This document shows, piece after piece, positions 1-5,855 of a stretch of 20,758 bases of DNA. Under the pieces are notes generated by a model. It was given only the letters and a program-made list of their open reading frames with translations. It was not told the DNA's origin and searched no databases. Each line of letters opens with the position of its first letter. The stretch's first letter is position 1. Source of the DNA: DATCJU01 sp036562635 (GTDB lineage Bacteria > Actinomycetota > Actinomycetes > Mycobacteriales > Pseudonocardiaceae); contig DATCJU010000050.1 in assembly GCA_036562635.1 (NCBI GenBank), forward strand, positions 1 through 20,758, in the 5' to 3' direction. A program made the position numbers and the translations under genes.

Positions 1-1
1 C

Positions 2-988
2 GAGACCGGTCAGCCTGCCTGGGTGACGGTGCGGACCGGTTTGTTCGGCATGAAGGAGAGCTTCGTCCCGTTGGACCGGGCCGAGCTCGACGGTGATGTG
101 TTGCGGGTCCCGGTACCGCGGGACGCGGTCCGTGACGCACCTCAGGTGGACGCCGAGGGCGGGCACATCACGCCGGAGATCGAGGAGGAGCTGTACCGCC
201 ACTACGGCCTGAGCCGCCGGATGCCCCGGCAGGAGCGTCGGGGCGAGGCCACCGACACCGGTACCTCGGGGACGGGGGAGGCCGGGACGGCCGCCGGGAC
301 CGGAGTGGCGGCGGGGACCGGGGCGGCCGCGGGGACCGGTACCACCGATCCGCGTCGCCGTGAGCTGCGGGAGCAGCGTCAGGGTCTGGCGCCGCGGTCC
401 GAGGAGGAGCTCGAGGAGGAAGAGGTCGCCGAGGCCGACATCCGGGAGGAGACGGACCCGCGTCGCCGTGAACTGCGGTCGGAGCGCGAGGGACTGGCCC
501 CGCGACCCGTCTCCCCGCACGACACCGGCGAGGAGTACCGGACCCGTGGTGGGGAGGCCACGCGTGACGACGCGATGACCCGCTCCGAGGAACGGCTGCG
601 CGCCCACACCGAGCAGGTGCAGACCGGCCGGGTCCGGCTGCGCAAGTACGTGGTCACCGAGCAGCAGCAGATGAGCGTGCCGGTGAGCCACGAGGAGGTG
701 CGGATCGAGCACGAGCCGATCACCGAGGCCAACCGCGAGCAGGCCATGAGCGGGGAGGACATCCGCGAGGCCGACTACGAGGTCGTGCTGCACGAGGAGC
801 GGGCGGTGGTGGAGAAGGAGACCACCCCCGTGGAGCGGGTCCGGCTGGCGAAGGAGACCGTCCAGGACGAGGACGAGGTCATCACCGGTGAGGTGCGCAA
901 GGAGCGCATCGAGATCGAGGACGAGACCGGGAAGACCTACCGGCCCGAGGAGCACCGCGGGCGGCGGGGACGGCGTCGCGACAAGTGA
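2..988 (+). CDS. PRC-barrel / DUF2382 domain protein (5' end outside window)
   Basis: The reading frame is open from base 2, so the true start lies upstream; the GTG at 23 is internal. The first visible residues (TGQPAWVTVRTGLFG, then ESFVPL) read as the second half of a PRC-barrel domain. Next come a Gly/Thr/Ala-rich linker, two copies of a charged motif (DPRRREL...GLAPR), and a C-terminal DUF2382 domain from about base 620 (VRLRKYVVTEQQ, VPVSHEEVRIEHEPI, EVVLHEERAVVEKE). PRC-barrel/DUF2382 proteins are common in actinobacteria and are often linked to stress responses, but no biochemical role is established. The C-terminus is very basic (RGRRGRRRDK). No membrane segment is visible. The gene is followed by two strong hairpins, so it probably ends a transcription unit. 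The family call is firm; the function is unknown. Confidence 0.9.
   Translation, partial: ETGQPAWVTVRTGLFGMKESFVPLDRAELDGDVLRVPVPRDAVRDAPQVDAEGGHITPEIEEELYRHYGLSRRMPRQERRGEATDTGTSGTGEAGTAAGTGVAAGTGAAAGTGTTDPRRRELREQRQGLAPRSEEELEEEEVAEADIREETDPRRRELRSEREGLAPRPVSPHDTGEEYRTRGGEATRDDAMTRSEERLRAHTEQVQTGRVRLRKYVVTEQQQMSVPVSHEEVRIEHEPITEANREQAMSGEDIREADYEVVLHEERAVVEKETTPVERVRLAKETVQDEDEVITGEVRKERIEIEDETGKTYRPEEHRGRRGRRRDK
347..505 (+). repeat. Two direct copies of a 51-bp coding repeat in the DUF2382 gene
   Basis: Unit 1 (347-397) and unit 2 (455-505) each encode 17 residues of the form DPRRRELR-x4-GLAPR. They are separated by an acidic stretch rich in Glu. The DNA is also highly similar at the start of each unit, which suggests an internal duplication in the linker between the PRC-barrel and DUF2382 domains. 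Confidence 0.8.
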
Positions 989-1021
989 CCGACAGGTGAT
1001 CCCGGCTGCCCCCGGGAAGGA

Positions 1022-1058
1022 CGCCCCCGGTGACGCGTGAGGCGCGTCCCCGGGGGCG
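1022..1058 (+). terminator. Hairpin downstream of the DUF2382 gene (first of two)
   Basis: CGCCCCCGG (1022-1030) pairs with CCGGGGGCG (1050-1058). After a single mismatch, GACGCG (1032-1037) pairs with CGCGTC (1043-1048), leaving a 5-nt loop. The stem is 15 bp plus one mismatch, 34 bp after the stop codon. There is no T-tract, as is usual for actinobacterial terminators. Confidence 0.65.
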
Positions 1059-1079
1059 GACCGGTCGCGGGACACCGGA

Positions 1080-1117
1080 ACGGGCCGGTGGCGGAGGGGA
1101 CTCCGTCACCGGCCCGT
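1080..1117 (+). terminator. Second, stronger hairpin with GNRA-type loop
   Basis: ACGGGCCGGTG (1080-1090) pairs with CACCGGCCCGT (1107-1117). The pairing continues inward through 1096/1101 with one G-U pair, giving about 17 bp closed by the four-base loop GGGA, which fits the GNRA pattern on the plus strand. It lies 22 bp after the first hairpin, so the two look like tandem terminators insulating the gene at 1170. Confidence 0.65.
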
Positions 1118-1157
1118 GGTGTGCCGCACCCGCCGCCGACCCTCGAGAGGCATGCCC

Positions 1158-1163
1158 TAGCCT
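1158..1163 (+). promoter_or_regulatory. Candidate -10 element for a leaderless SCP-like transcript
   Basis: TAGCCT fits the actinobacterial TANNNT -10 pattern and ends 6 bases before the GTG start at 1170, so transcription would begin at about the start codon itself. No ribosome binding site lies at a normal distance; the only purine run (GAGAGG, 1144-1149) is about 20 bases upstream. No convincing -35 is seen. This is inferred from spacing. Confidence 0.5.
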
Positions 1164-1169
1164 GACCTG

Positions 1170-1559
1170 GTGCCTCGCCGGAGCGTCGATCCGCACGAGC
1201 TGCGCGCCGCGGTGAGCGCGACCCTCTCCTGGTTGGACGGGGCGCCCGAGCCGCCGGAGCGCTCGGTGCTGGCCGCGGCGGTGCGGCTCAGCCTGCGCAC
1301 CCTGGAGCAGATCGCCCCCGGCCGGGCTGTCGAGGTGCGGGTGCCGCCGTTCGCCGCCGTGCAGTGCGGTGAGGGTCCTCGACACACCCGGGGGACCCCG
1401 CCCAATGTGGTGGAGACCGACCCGCGTACCTGGCTCGAACTCGTCACCGGTCGCCTGAGCTGGGCGGACGCCCTCGGTGACGGGCGGGTCAGCGCCTCGG
1501 GCAGCCGGGCCGACCTGAGCGGGTGGTTGCCCCTGCTGCGCGTCGGCGACCCGCGCTGA
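1170..1559 (+). CDS. Small sterol-carrier (SCP2-like) family protein
   Basis: 129 residues starting at GTG 1170. The pattern is that of the short actinobacterial sterol carrier family protein found next to purine genes: an N-terminal helix (DPHELRAAVSATLSWLDG), a central strand pair around VEVRVPPFAAVQCGEGP, then TRGTPPNVVETDPRTWLELVTGRLSWADALGDGRVSASGSRADLSGWLPLL shortened here to its key features: a TPPNVVE motif, a DPRTWLELVTG helix and an ASGSRADLSGWLPLL end. SCP2-like folds hold a hydrophobic ligand, but the ligand is unknown for this subfamily. There is no signal peptide, so it is cytosolic. It is transcribed alone or with the lipoprotein 88 bp downstream, and purF lies about 5 kb away, consistent with the known linkage. 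Confidence in the family is good; the function is unknown. Confidence 0.8.
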   Translation: MPRRSVDPHELRAAVSATLSWLDGAPEPPERSVLAAAVRLSLRTLEQIAPGRAVEVRVPPFAAVQCGEGPRHTRGTPPNVVETDPRTWLELVTGRLSWADALGDGRVSASGSRADLSGWLPLLRVGDPR

Positions 1560-1565
1560 TCGGTG

Positions 1566-1581
1566 CCGGGCTACGGCCCGG
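1566..1581 (+). terminator. Short hairpin with TACG tetraloop after the SCP-like gene
   Basis: CCGGGC (1566-1571) and GCCCGG (1576-1581) form a 6-bp G+C stem closed by C(TACG)G, an RNA tetraloop of the very stable UNCG class. It begins 6 bp after the stop codon. It could be a weak terminator or a transcript-end stabiliser; the stem is short. Confidence 0.4.
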
Positions 1582-1647
1582 AACCAGGGTGTTCCCGGCG
1601 TGGTCCAACATCCTGCGCACGTTCGGGAAACTGGGGGAAGGGAAACG

Positions 1648-2319
1648 GTGCGGCGTCGGGTTCTGCTGCTGATGGTGCTGGTGACCTGCCTGATCGGCGG
1701 GTGCGGCCTGCACGACGACAAGGTCTACCGGAAGGCGGCCGAGGGTCGGACCAAGATCCGTCTGCTGAGCTACACCGACGGCTACGGGGACTCCGGCGGC
1801 ACCACCACCCACGTCCGGTTGCTGACCTGGCTCGACGACCCCAAGGCCCGGGAGGTGCACCAGCCGGGGGACGAGGTGCGGGTGGTCGACCCCGAGTTCT
1901 CCGAGGAGGTCAGCGCCGGTAACCCGCCGCTCGGCGCGGTGTTCGACTGCGCGACGCAGCTCAACGAGCAGGTGGTGTTCAGCTCGGGCTGGCAGGTCAT
2001 GCTCGAGGACTGCCGGCCGGACACGTCGTTCCCCTCGGGGTTCCCGCTGCAGACCACCGGGGAGGTCACGATCAAGGTCACCAAGGCGGATCCGCGTGAC
2101 CCGGTGGCGTTCACGGTGGAGTCCCTGCGACCGAACCTGCCGGACCTGGTCGGGACGAAGGTCCGGAAGAGCTACGGGACGGCGGCACGACGGGACATCC
2201 CCGACCTGAAGGCCGGTGACCTGGTGCGGTGTCGTGCCGAGTACCGCGAGACGCGGGGCAACGGGGTCATTCCGGGGGACCCGCTGCTGCAGGTCACGGA
2301 GTGCCGGCGGGTCGACTGA
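1648..2319 (+). CDS. Predicted lipoprotein, unknown function
   Basis: 223 residues from GTG 1648, chosen because a purine-rich site (GGGGGAAGGG, 1633-1642) lies just upstream and the protein then begins directly with a signal peptide; the frame is open further upstream. Residues 1-19 are a lipoprotein signal: Arg-rich start, hydrophobic LLLMVLVTCLIGG and lipobox cysteine C19. The mature part is mostly beta-like and polar. It carries four cysteines, C101, C122, C195 and C219, which could make two disulfides outside the membrane. I recognise no domain. The gene is convergent with the DUF1023 hydrolase gene across a shared hairpin, so a link to that pair is possible but unproven. The lipoprotein call is sound; the function is unknown. 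Confidence 0.8.
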   Translation: MRRRVLLLMVLVTCLIGGCGLHDDKVYRKAAEGRTKIRLLSYTDGYGDSGGTTTHVRLLTWLDDPKAREVHQPGDEVRVVDPEFSEEVSAGNPPLGAVFDCATQLNEQVVFSSGWQVMLEDCRPDTSFPSGFPLQTTGEVTIKVTKADPRDPVAFTVESLRPNLPDLVGTKVRKSYGTAARRDIPDLKAGDLVRCRAEYRETRGNGVIPGDPLLQVTECRRVD

Positions 2320-2341
2320 GCCCGGCGCATCGGCCGACCGG

Positions 2342-2379
2342 GCACGGTCCCGGAGTGCCACCGGGACCCGGGACCGTGC
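2342..2379. terminator. Bidirectional hairpin between convergent genes
   Basis: GCACGGTCCCGG (2342-2353) pairs perfectly with CCGGGACCGTGC (2368-2379), a 12-bp stem with a 14-nt loop. An alternative inner pairing of GTCCCGG with CCGGGAC (2361-2367) is also possible. The hairpin lies between the lipoprotein stop (2319) and the DUF1023 stop (2382) and can serve both strands. Confidence 0.7.
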
Positions 2380-2381
2380 GG

Positions 2382-4397
2382 TCAGAAGAGTCGGCCGACC
2401 GTGTTGTCCCAGAGCTTCTTGCCGCCGCTGACGACGTCCTGGCCCAGTTCGCCGACCTCGCCCACGGTGCCGACCACCACGTCCAGCGCGTCGCTGCCCA
2501 CCTCGCCCAGGGTTTCCAGAGCGGCCTCCCCTGCTCCGCTCCAGTTGCCCTGGCCGATGTTCTCCACCACGCGCTTGCCGCCGGTCCACACCTCGTTGCC
2601 CATGTCGACGATTTCCTTGCCGGTGTTGGCCGCCCAGTCGATGACCGGGCCGATGTAGGGCTTGTCCGAGAAGGGCAGGTCGGGGGCGTTCCCCCTGTCC
2701 ACCCAGCTCGGCGGGTTCTCCATCGCGGCCTTGTAGTTGCCGGTGGCGATGTCGGCGAGGTTGTCCAGCGAGGTGGTGTCGCTCTTGTAGTAGTCGGTGT
2801 GTGCGTTGCCGATGTGCTTGCCGCTGTCGGCGTTGAACACGTTGGCCCCGAACGAGCGGTCGTACGGGCCGGTGCTGGAGCCGTCCTCGGTGAACCAGCT
2901 GCCGCTGGTGGCCATGATCGGGTCGTGCTCCGCCAGGCCGGCCCACACGTGTCCCCGACCGGAGGAGAGCTGGTCCGCGCTCGACGCACCCACGCCCGGG
3001 GAGCCGATGAACACGGTGTCGTCGGCGGCCAGGCCGTGGTGCAGGCCGGCCTTGCCCACCACCACGCTGCCGTAGCTGTGCCCGATGACCGTGATGTGCG
3101 GCTTGTTCCCGTTGGCCTCGGCGGCGGCCCGGTAGCCGGCCACGTCCTGCGCCAGCTTGGGGGCACCCTCGTCGGCAAACTTCGGGTCGGAGACCTCCGG
3201 CTTGTAGATGGCGTCCGGGGCGTCGTAGCCGAGCCACTGGATGGTGGCGTTGGGGCCGCCCTTCGTGTCCATCTCGGCCCGCAGGTTGAGGGCCTGGTTG
3301 AAGAAGTTCCCGCCTTCCTCGTTCACGCTGGCGGTGGTGCCCGGCACGGTGACCGCGATGTTCTTGGCCTCGTCGGGGTTGCCGAACGCCAGGGCCAGCT
3401 CTCCCTGGTTCCGTGACCCGGCCGGGTCGTAGTGCAGCAGGTAGACCCCGCGGTCGGTGTTCGGGTTGAGTGTGGTGGCCTGGCTCTCTGCCTCGCTGAT
3501 CCGCGCGTTGATCGACTCGATGTTGGACAGTTGCTGGCTGACCGCCGAGCGCCGGTCCAGCAGCTCCTTCAACCGCTGGTCGTTGGAGTTGCGCAGCGCC
3601 TCCTCGTCCTTGGGGTCCAGTCCCAGCTCCTTCGCCCGCTGGGCGATCTGGTTCTGCAGCTGGCTGTGCTCGGCGCTGAGCCGGCGCTCGTCGTCGATCA
3701 GACGAGCACGGTTGGCCTTGTCCAGGACCTCGGCCGGCAGGCCGTGCAGCCGGCCCAGTTCCTGGTAGTGCGTGGCGAGCAGCTGGGCCTGCTCCTCCGG
3801 GGAGAGCGACTTCCACCACTTGGCGACCTCCCGGGGGTCGGTGCCGGGTGGCGGGATCTTCGCCGACTGCGCCGTGGTCACGGCGGCCCAGGACGGGCTG
3901 TCCTTGGCCGCCTCCTCGAAGCCGGGCGGGATGGCCCCCAGAGCCTGGGCCAGTTCGCGCAGCAGGCTCTCGTAGTCGTTCTGCAGCTGCCGCAGGGCGT
4001 TGCACACCTGCTCGGCCAGCTGACGTTCCTGCTCCTTGGTCTCCGGGGTTGACTCCACCGGGCGGGGGCGGGAACGCCACTCCGAGATGATCCGGTCGGC
4101 GTTCGACTTGACGGTTCCGTAGTGGCTGGCCGCACTGCGGACGATGTTCGCCCCGTCGTTGAGGCTCTTCGTGGCGCCGGTGATGCCCTGCTCCATCCGG
4201 TCCAGCCGGCCCTTGAACGCGGTGGCCGCCTGGCCCTCCCACCCGTCGAGGGCGGTCTGGCCGCTGGACCGGATCCGGCCCTTGGCGTCCTCCAGTGCGC
4301 GCACCGCACTGTCGATCGGCTCGGTTGCGGCGGTGACCCGCCCGGGGTCACCGGCGGCGATCTTGGCGTACAGCGCCTCGGGGTCCTGGTAGCTCAC
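2382..4397 (-). CDS. WXG100-like / DUF1023 alpha/beta-hydrolase, putative type VII secretion-associated effector
   Basis: 671 residues from the GTG at 4397-4395, which has a GGGAGG site upstream and overlaps the previous gene by 4 bp (GTGA). Residues 1-110 are helical and carry W53-E54-G55, a WXG turn like that of WXG100/ESX proteins. Residues 120-310 are charged coiled-coil-like helices. From about 315 the DUF1023 (Abhydrolase_8) domain begins. GHSYGS (439-444) gives S441 as nucleophile, with D492 and H533 as plausible acid and base. The last ~90 residues are a glycine-spaced amphipathic tail with no known domain. DUF1023 proteins are predicted lipases or esterases; the substrate is unknown. 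With no signal peptide, export would need a type VII system, none of which is encoded here. An intracellular role cannot be excluded. Confidence 0.85.
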   Translation of the reverse strand: MSYQDPEALYAKIAAGDPGRVTAATEPIDSAVRALEDAKGRIRSSGQTALDGWEGQAATAFKGRLDRMEQGITGATKSLNDGANIVRSAASHYGTVKSNADRIISEWRSRPRPVESTPETKEQERQLAEQVCNALRQLQNDYESLLRELAQALGAIPPGFEEAAKDSPSWAAVTTAQSAKIPPPGTDPREVAKWWKSLSPEEQAQLLATHYQELGRLHGLPAEVLDKANRARLIDDERRLSAEHSQLQNQIAQRAKELGLDPKDEEALRNSNDQRLKELLDRRSAVSQQLSNIESINARISEAESQATTLNPNTDRGVYLLHYDPAGSRNQGELALAFGNPDEAKNIAVTVPGTTASVNEEGGNFFNQALNLRAEMDTKGGPNATIQWLGYDAPDAIYKPEVSDPKFADEGAPKLAQDVAGYRAAAEANGNKPHITVIGHSYGSVVVGKAGLHHGLAADDTVFIGSPGVGASSADQLSSGRGHVWAGLAEHDPIMATSGSWFTEDGSSTGPYDRSFGANVFNADSGKHIGNAHTDYYKSDTTSLDNLADIATGNYKAAMENPPSWVDRGNAPDLPFSDKPYIGPVIDWAANTGKEIVDMGNEVWTGGKRVVENIGQGNWSGAGEAALETLGEVGSDALDVVVGTVGEVGELGQDVVSGGKKLWDNTVGRLF

Positions 4398-4711
4398 TGC
4401 CCGCCTCCCGATCGCAGCCCGGCAGCGGACTGCTCGTCGCTGTCGGAGTAGTTCTGCGCGTTCTCCACCAGGCCGTGGCCGGCGTCGACGATCCAGGCGC
4501 CGCCCTTGCTCAGGTCGTCGCCCTGCCGGCCGGCGAACTGGGCCAGTGCCGATGCGAACTCCGCCGCCGCGGGCACGTCGCCCAGGGCCGTCGGATCCAA
4601 CGTGAGGGCGGACAGCGGCCCCGCACTGTCCCCCACCATGTCCCCGCCTTCGTAGAAGCCGGGCGCGGCTTCGTACAGCTTCTCGGGTTCGACCCGCAAC
4701 CCGTCGCTCAC
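4394..4711 (-). CDS. EspC-like type VII secretion-associated protein
   Basis: 105 residues from the GTG at 4711-4709, preceded by GGGAGG at good spacing. An in-frame ATG much further upstream (5083) would add a low-complexity extension without a binding site, so it was not used. The small size, helical pattern (RVEPEKLYEAAPGFYEGG, then DVPAAAEFASALAQFAGRQ) and Gly/Ser-rich end match the EspC/'ESX-1 secretion-associated' family, whose members are exported or act as partners of larger ESX substrates. The stop overlaps the start of the DUF1023 gene by 4 bp, so the two are translationally coupled and probably made in a fixed ratio, as expected for a heterodimer. The family call is moderate because these proteins are short and variable. 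Confidence 0.7.
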   Translation of the reverse strand: MSDGLRVEPEKLYEAAPGFYEGGDMVGDSAGPLSALTLDPTALGDVPAAAEFASALAQFAGRQGDDLSKGGAWIVDAGHGLVENAQNYSDSDEQSAAGLRSGGGQ

Positions 4712-4949
4712 CCCGGAACCTCCCAGATGATCGGAGTCGGAAGGTGGGACGTGCGTGTCGACGTGTCGGTTCCCGCACCGAACGGGTCCCGGAGCCGGGG
4801 GTGTCGGGCCGTGTCGGGTGGCGGTGAGCGCCGACCGGTCGGGCGGCCGAGCAGGTGCGATGATCACGGACCTCCACAGGTGGGAACCGCTCGGGGGCCG
4901 TCGGGGTCCAAGCCCGGTGGCGGCCGCCGGGCGACGAGGAGGCGATGTG

Positions 4950-5702
4950 GTGACCGAATGGGGCGTGCAGCAGTGGCTGCAGGTGTTCGAGGAGCAGGCC
5001 CGGATGTTCCGGGACGCGGTGGGACGGGCGGATCTGACCGCCCCCGTGCCGACCTGCCCCGGGTGGACGTTCACCGAGCTCACCGTGCACGTGGGTCGGT
5101 TCCTGCAGGTGGTGACCGGTCAGCTGCGTAGCGGGAGTGTCGAGCAGCAGGTCCGGCCCGAACCGGCCCCGGAGGCGCCGGAGCCGCTGGCCTACCTGGA
5201 CGAGCAGCTCGCCGTCGCCCGTGAGGTGCTGGGGGCGACCCCGGCCAACCGGCCCGTGTGGACGTTCTCCCCGACGGCACCCCGACTGGCCTGGGTGTGG
5301 CATCGGCGGGTGGCGCACGAGCTGACCATCCGGCGCTGGGACGCCCAGGCGGCACTGGGTGATCTGGTGCCGCTGGACCGGGACCTGGCGCTGGACGGGG
5401 TGGAGGAGGTGCTCGGCACCCTGCTCGCGGCGCGCCTGCTGGGCGACATGCCGGTGGCTGTGTCCGGGAACGCCGCGGTGGTGTGTGAGGACGCGGCCCA
5501 GGGGTGGTTGGTGGAGTTCACCCCCGAGCAGGCGCCGGTGGTCCGGCTGGTGCCGCCGGGGATGCCGACCGACCCCGACCAGGGCATGGTGCAGGCGGAG
5601 GTGCGCGGTCGGGCGAGCAGCGTGTACCTCGGGCTCTGGGGGCGTATCGAGCTGCCCGGGCGGGGTGACCGGGGGGTGCTGCACGCCCTGCGCGTGCGCT
5701 GA
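4950..5702 (+). CDS. Maleylpyruvate isomerase/DinB-family mycothiol-dependent enzyme, metal site altered
   Basis: 250 residues from GTG 4950; GAGGAGG (4936-4942) lies 7 bases upstream. GTG 4947 would add one residue and is too close to that site. The N-terminal half is the four-helix MDMPI domain, with CPGWTFTELTVHVG (36-49) carrying the first metal ligand, H47. Family members normally have a second motif of the form HE-x3-H. Here it reads HELTIRRWDA, so E124 is kept but the third ligand is R128. The C-terminal part resembles the MDMPI C domain (WLVEF...VRGRASSVYLGLWGR). The family contains mycothiol-dependent isomerases and transferases of mostly unknown substrate. Loss of a ligand suggests altered or absent metal catalysis. 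The gene stands alone, divergent from the EspC-like gene, and ends at a strong hairpin. Confidence 0.8.
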   Translation: MTEWGVQQWLQVFEEQARMFRDAVGRADLTAPVPTCPGWTFTELTVHVGRFLQVVTGQLRSGSVEQQVRPEPAPEAPEPLAYLDEQLAVAREVLGATPANRPVWTFSPTAPRLAWVWHRRVAHELTIRRWDAQAALGDLVPLDRDLALDGVEEVLGTLLAARLLGDMPVAVSGNAAVVCEDAAQGWLVEFTPEQAPVVRLVPPGMPTDPDQGMVQAEVRGRASSVYLGLWGRIELPGRGDRGVLHALRVR

Positions 5703-5731
5703 TCGCGCCCGGACCTGCTCGACGTTCCGGT

Positions 5732-5765
5732 CAACCCCCTTCCCCCGTCCGGGGGAAGGGGGTTG
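5732..5765. terminator. Perfect 15-bp hairpin terminator
   Basis: CAACCCCCTTCCCCC (5732-5746) pairs without mismatch with its complement at 5751-5765, leaving the 4-nt loop GTCC. It begins 30 bp after the stop of the mycothiol-enzyme gene. It would work on either strand and separates that gene from the AbiEi-like gene. Confidence 0.8.
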
Positions 5766-5845
5766 TGGACAGGTTCCCGCCCCGGATCCCGAGTTGTCCA
5801 CAGGCGGGGCGAACTGGGCGAACACTGTCGGACCCCTGGTCCACA
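5764..5845. other. Cluster of three DnaA-box-like sites
   Basis: TTGTCCACA at 5794-5802 matches the actinobacterial DnaA-box consensus exactly. CTGTCCACA on the minus strand (5764-5772) and TGGTCCACA on the plus strand (5837-5845) each differ from it at one base. The three lie within 82 bp, directly before the GTG start at 5856. No replication genes are in the window, so this is not evidence of oriC. It could be DnaA-responsive control of the next gene, a DnaA-titrating site, or a chance or repeat-family sequence. Confidence 0.5.
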
Positions 5846-5855
5846 GTTCGGAGCC

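Noticed and set aside
2229..3416. A 395-residue plus-strand frame antisense to the DUF1023 gene
   Set aside because: Shadow frame: Val/Gly/Ala/Asp-rich with no start context, and the opposite strand carries the GHSYGS hydrolase motif.
1489..4242. A 917-residue minus-strand open frame covering the SCP-like, lipoprotein and DUF1023 regions
   Set aside because: Composition is Arg/Gly/Pro/His-rich with no domain, and it runs through well-supported genes in other frames; a by-product of high third-position GC.
4712..4949. Promoters in the divergent gap between the EspC-like and mycothiol-enzyme genes
   Set aside because: Only weak matches (GATCAT, GATGAT) without partners at proper spacing; nothing I can support.
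5764..5845. Replication origin
   Set aside because: Three DnaA-like boxes are too few, there is no AT-rich unwinding region, and dnaA, dnaN or rep genes are absent.
5810..5850. CGAACTG...CAGTTCG inverted repeat before the AbiEi-like gene
   Set aside because: The arms are only 7 bp with a 27-bp gap; not distinguishable from chance.
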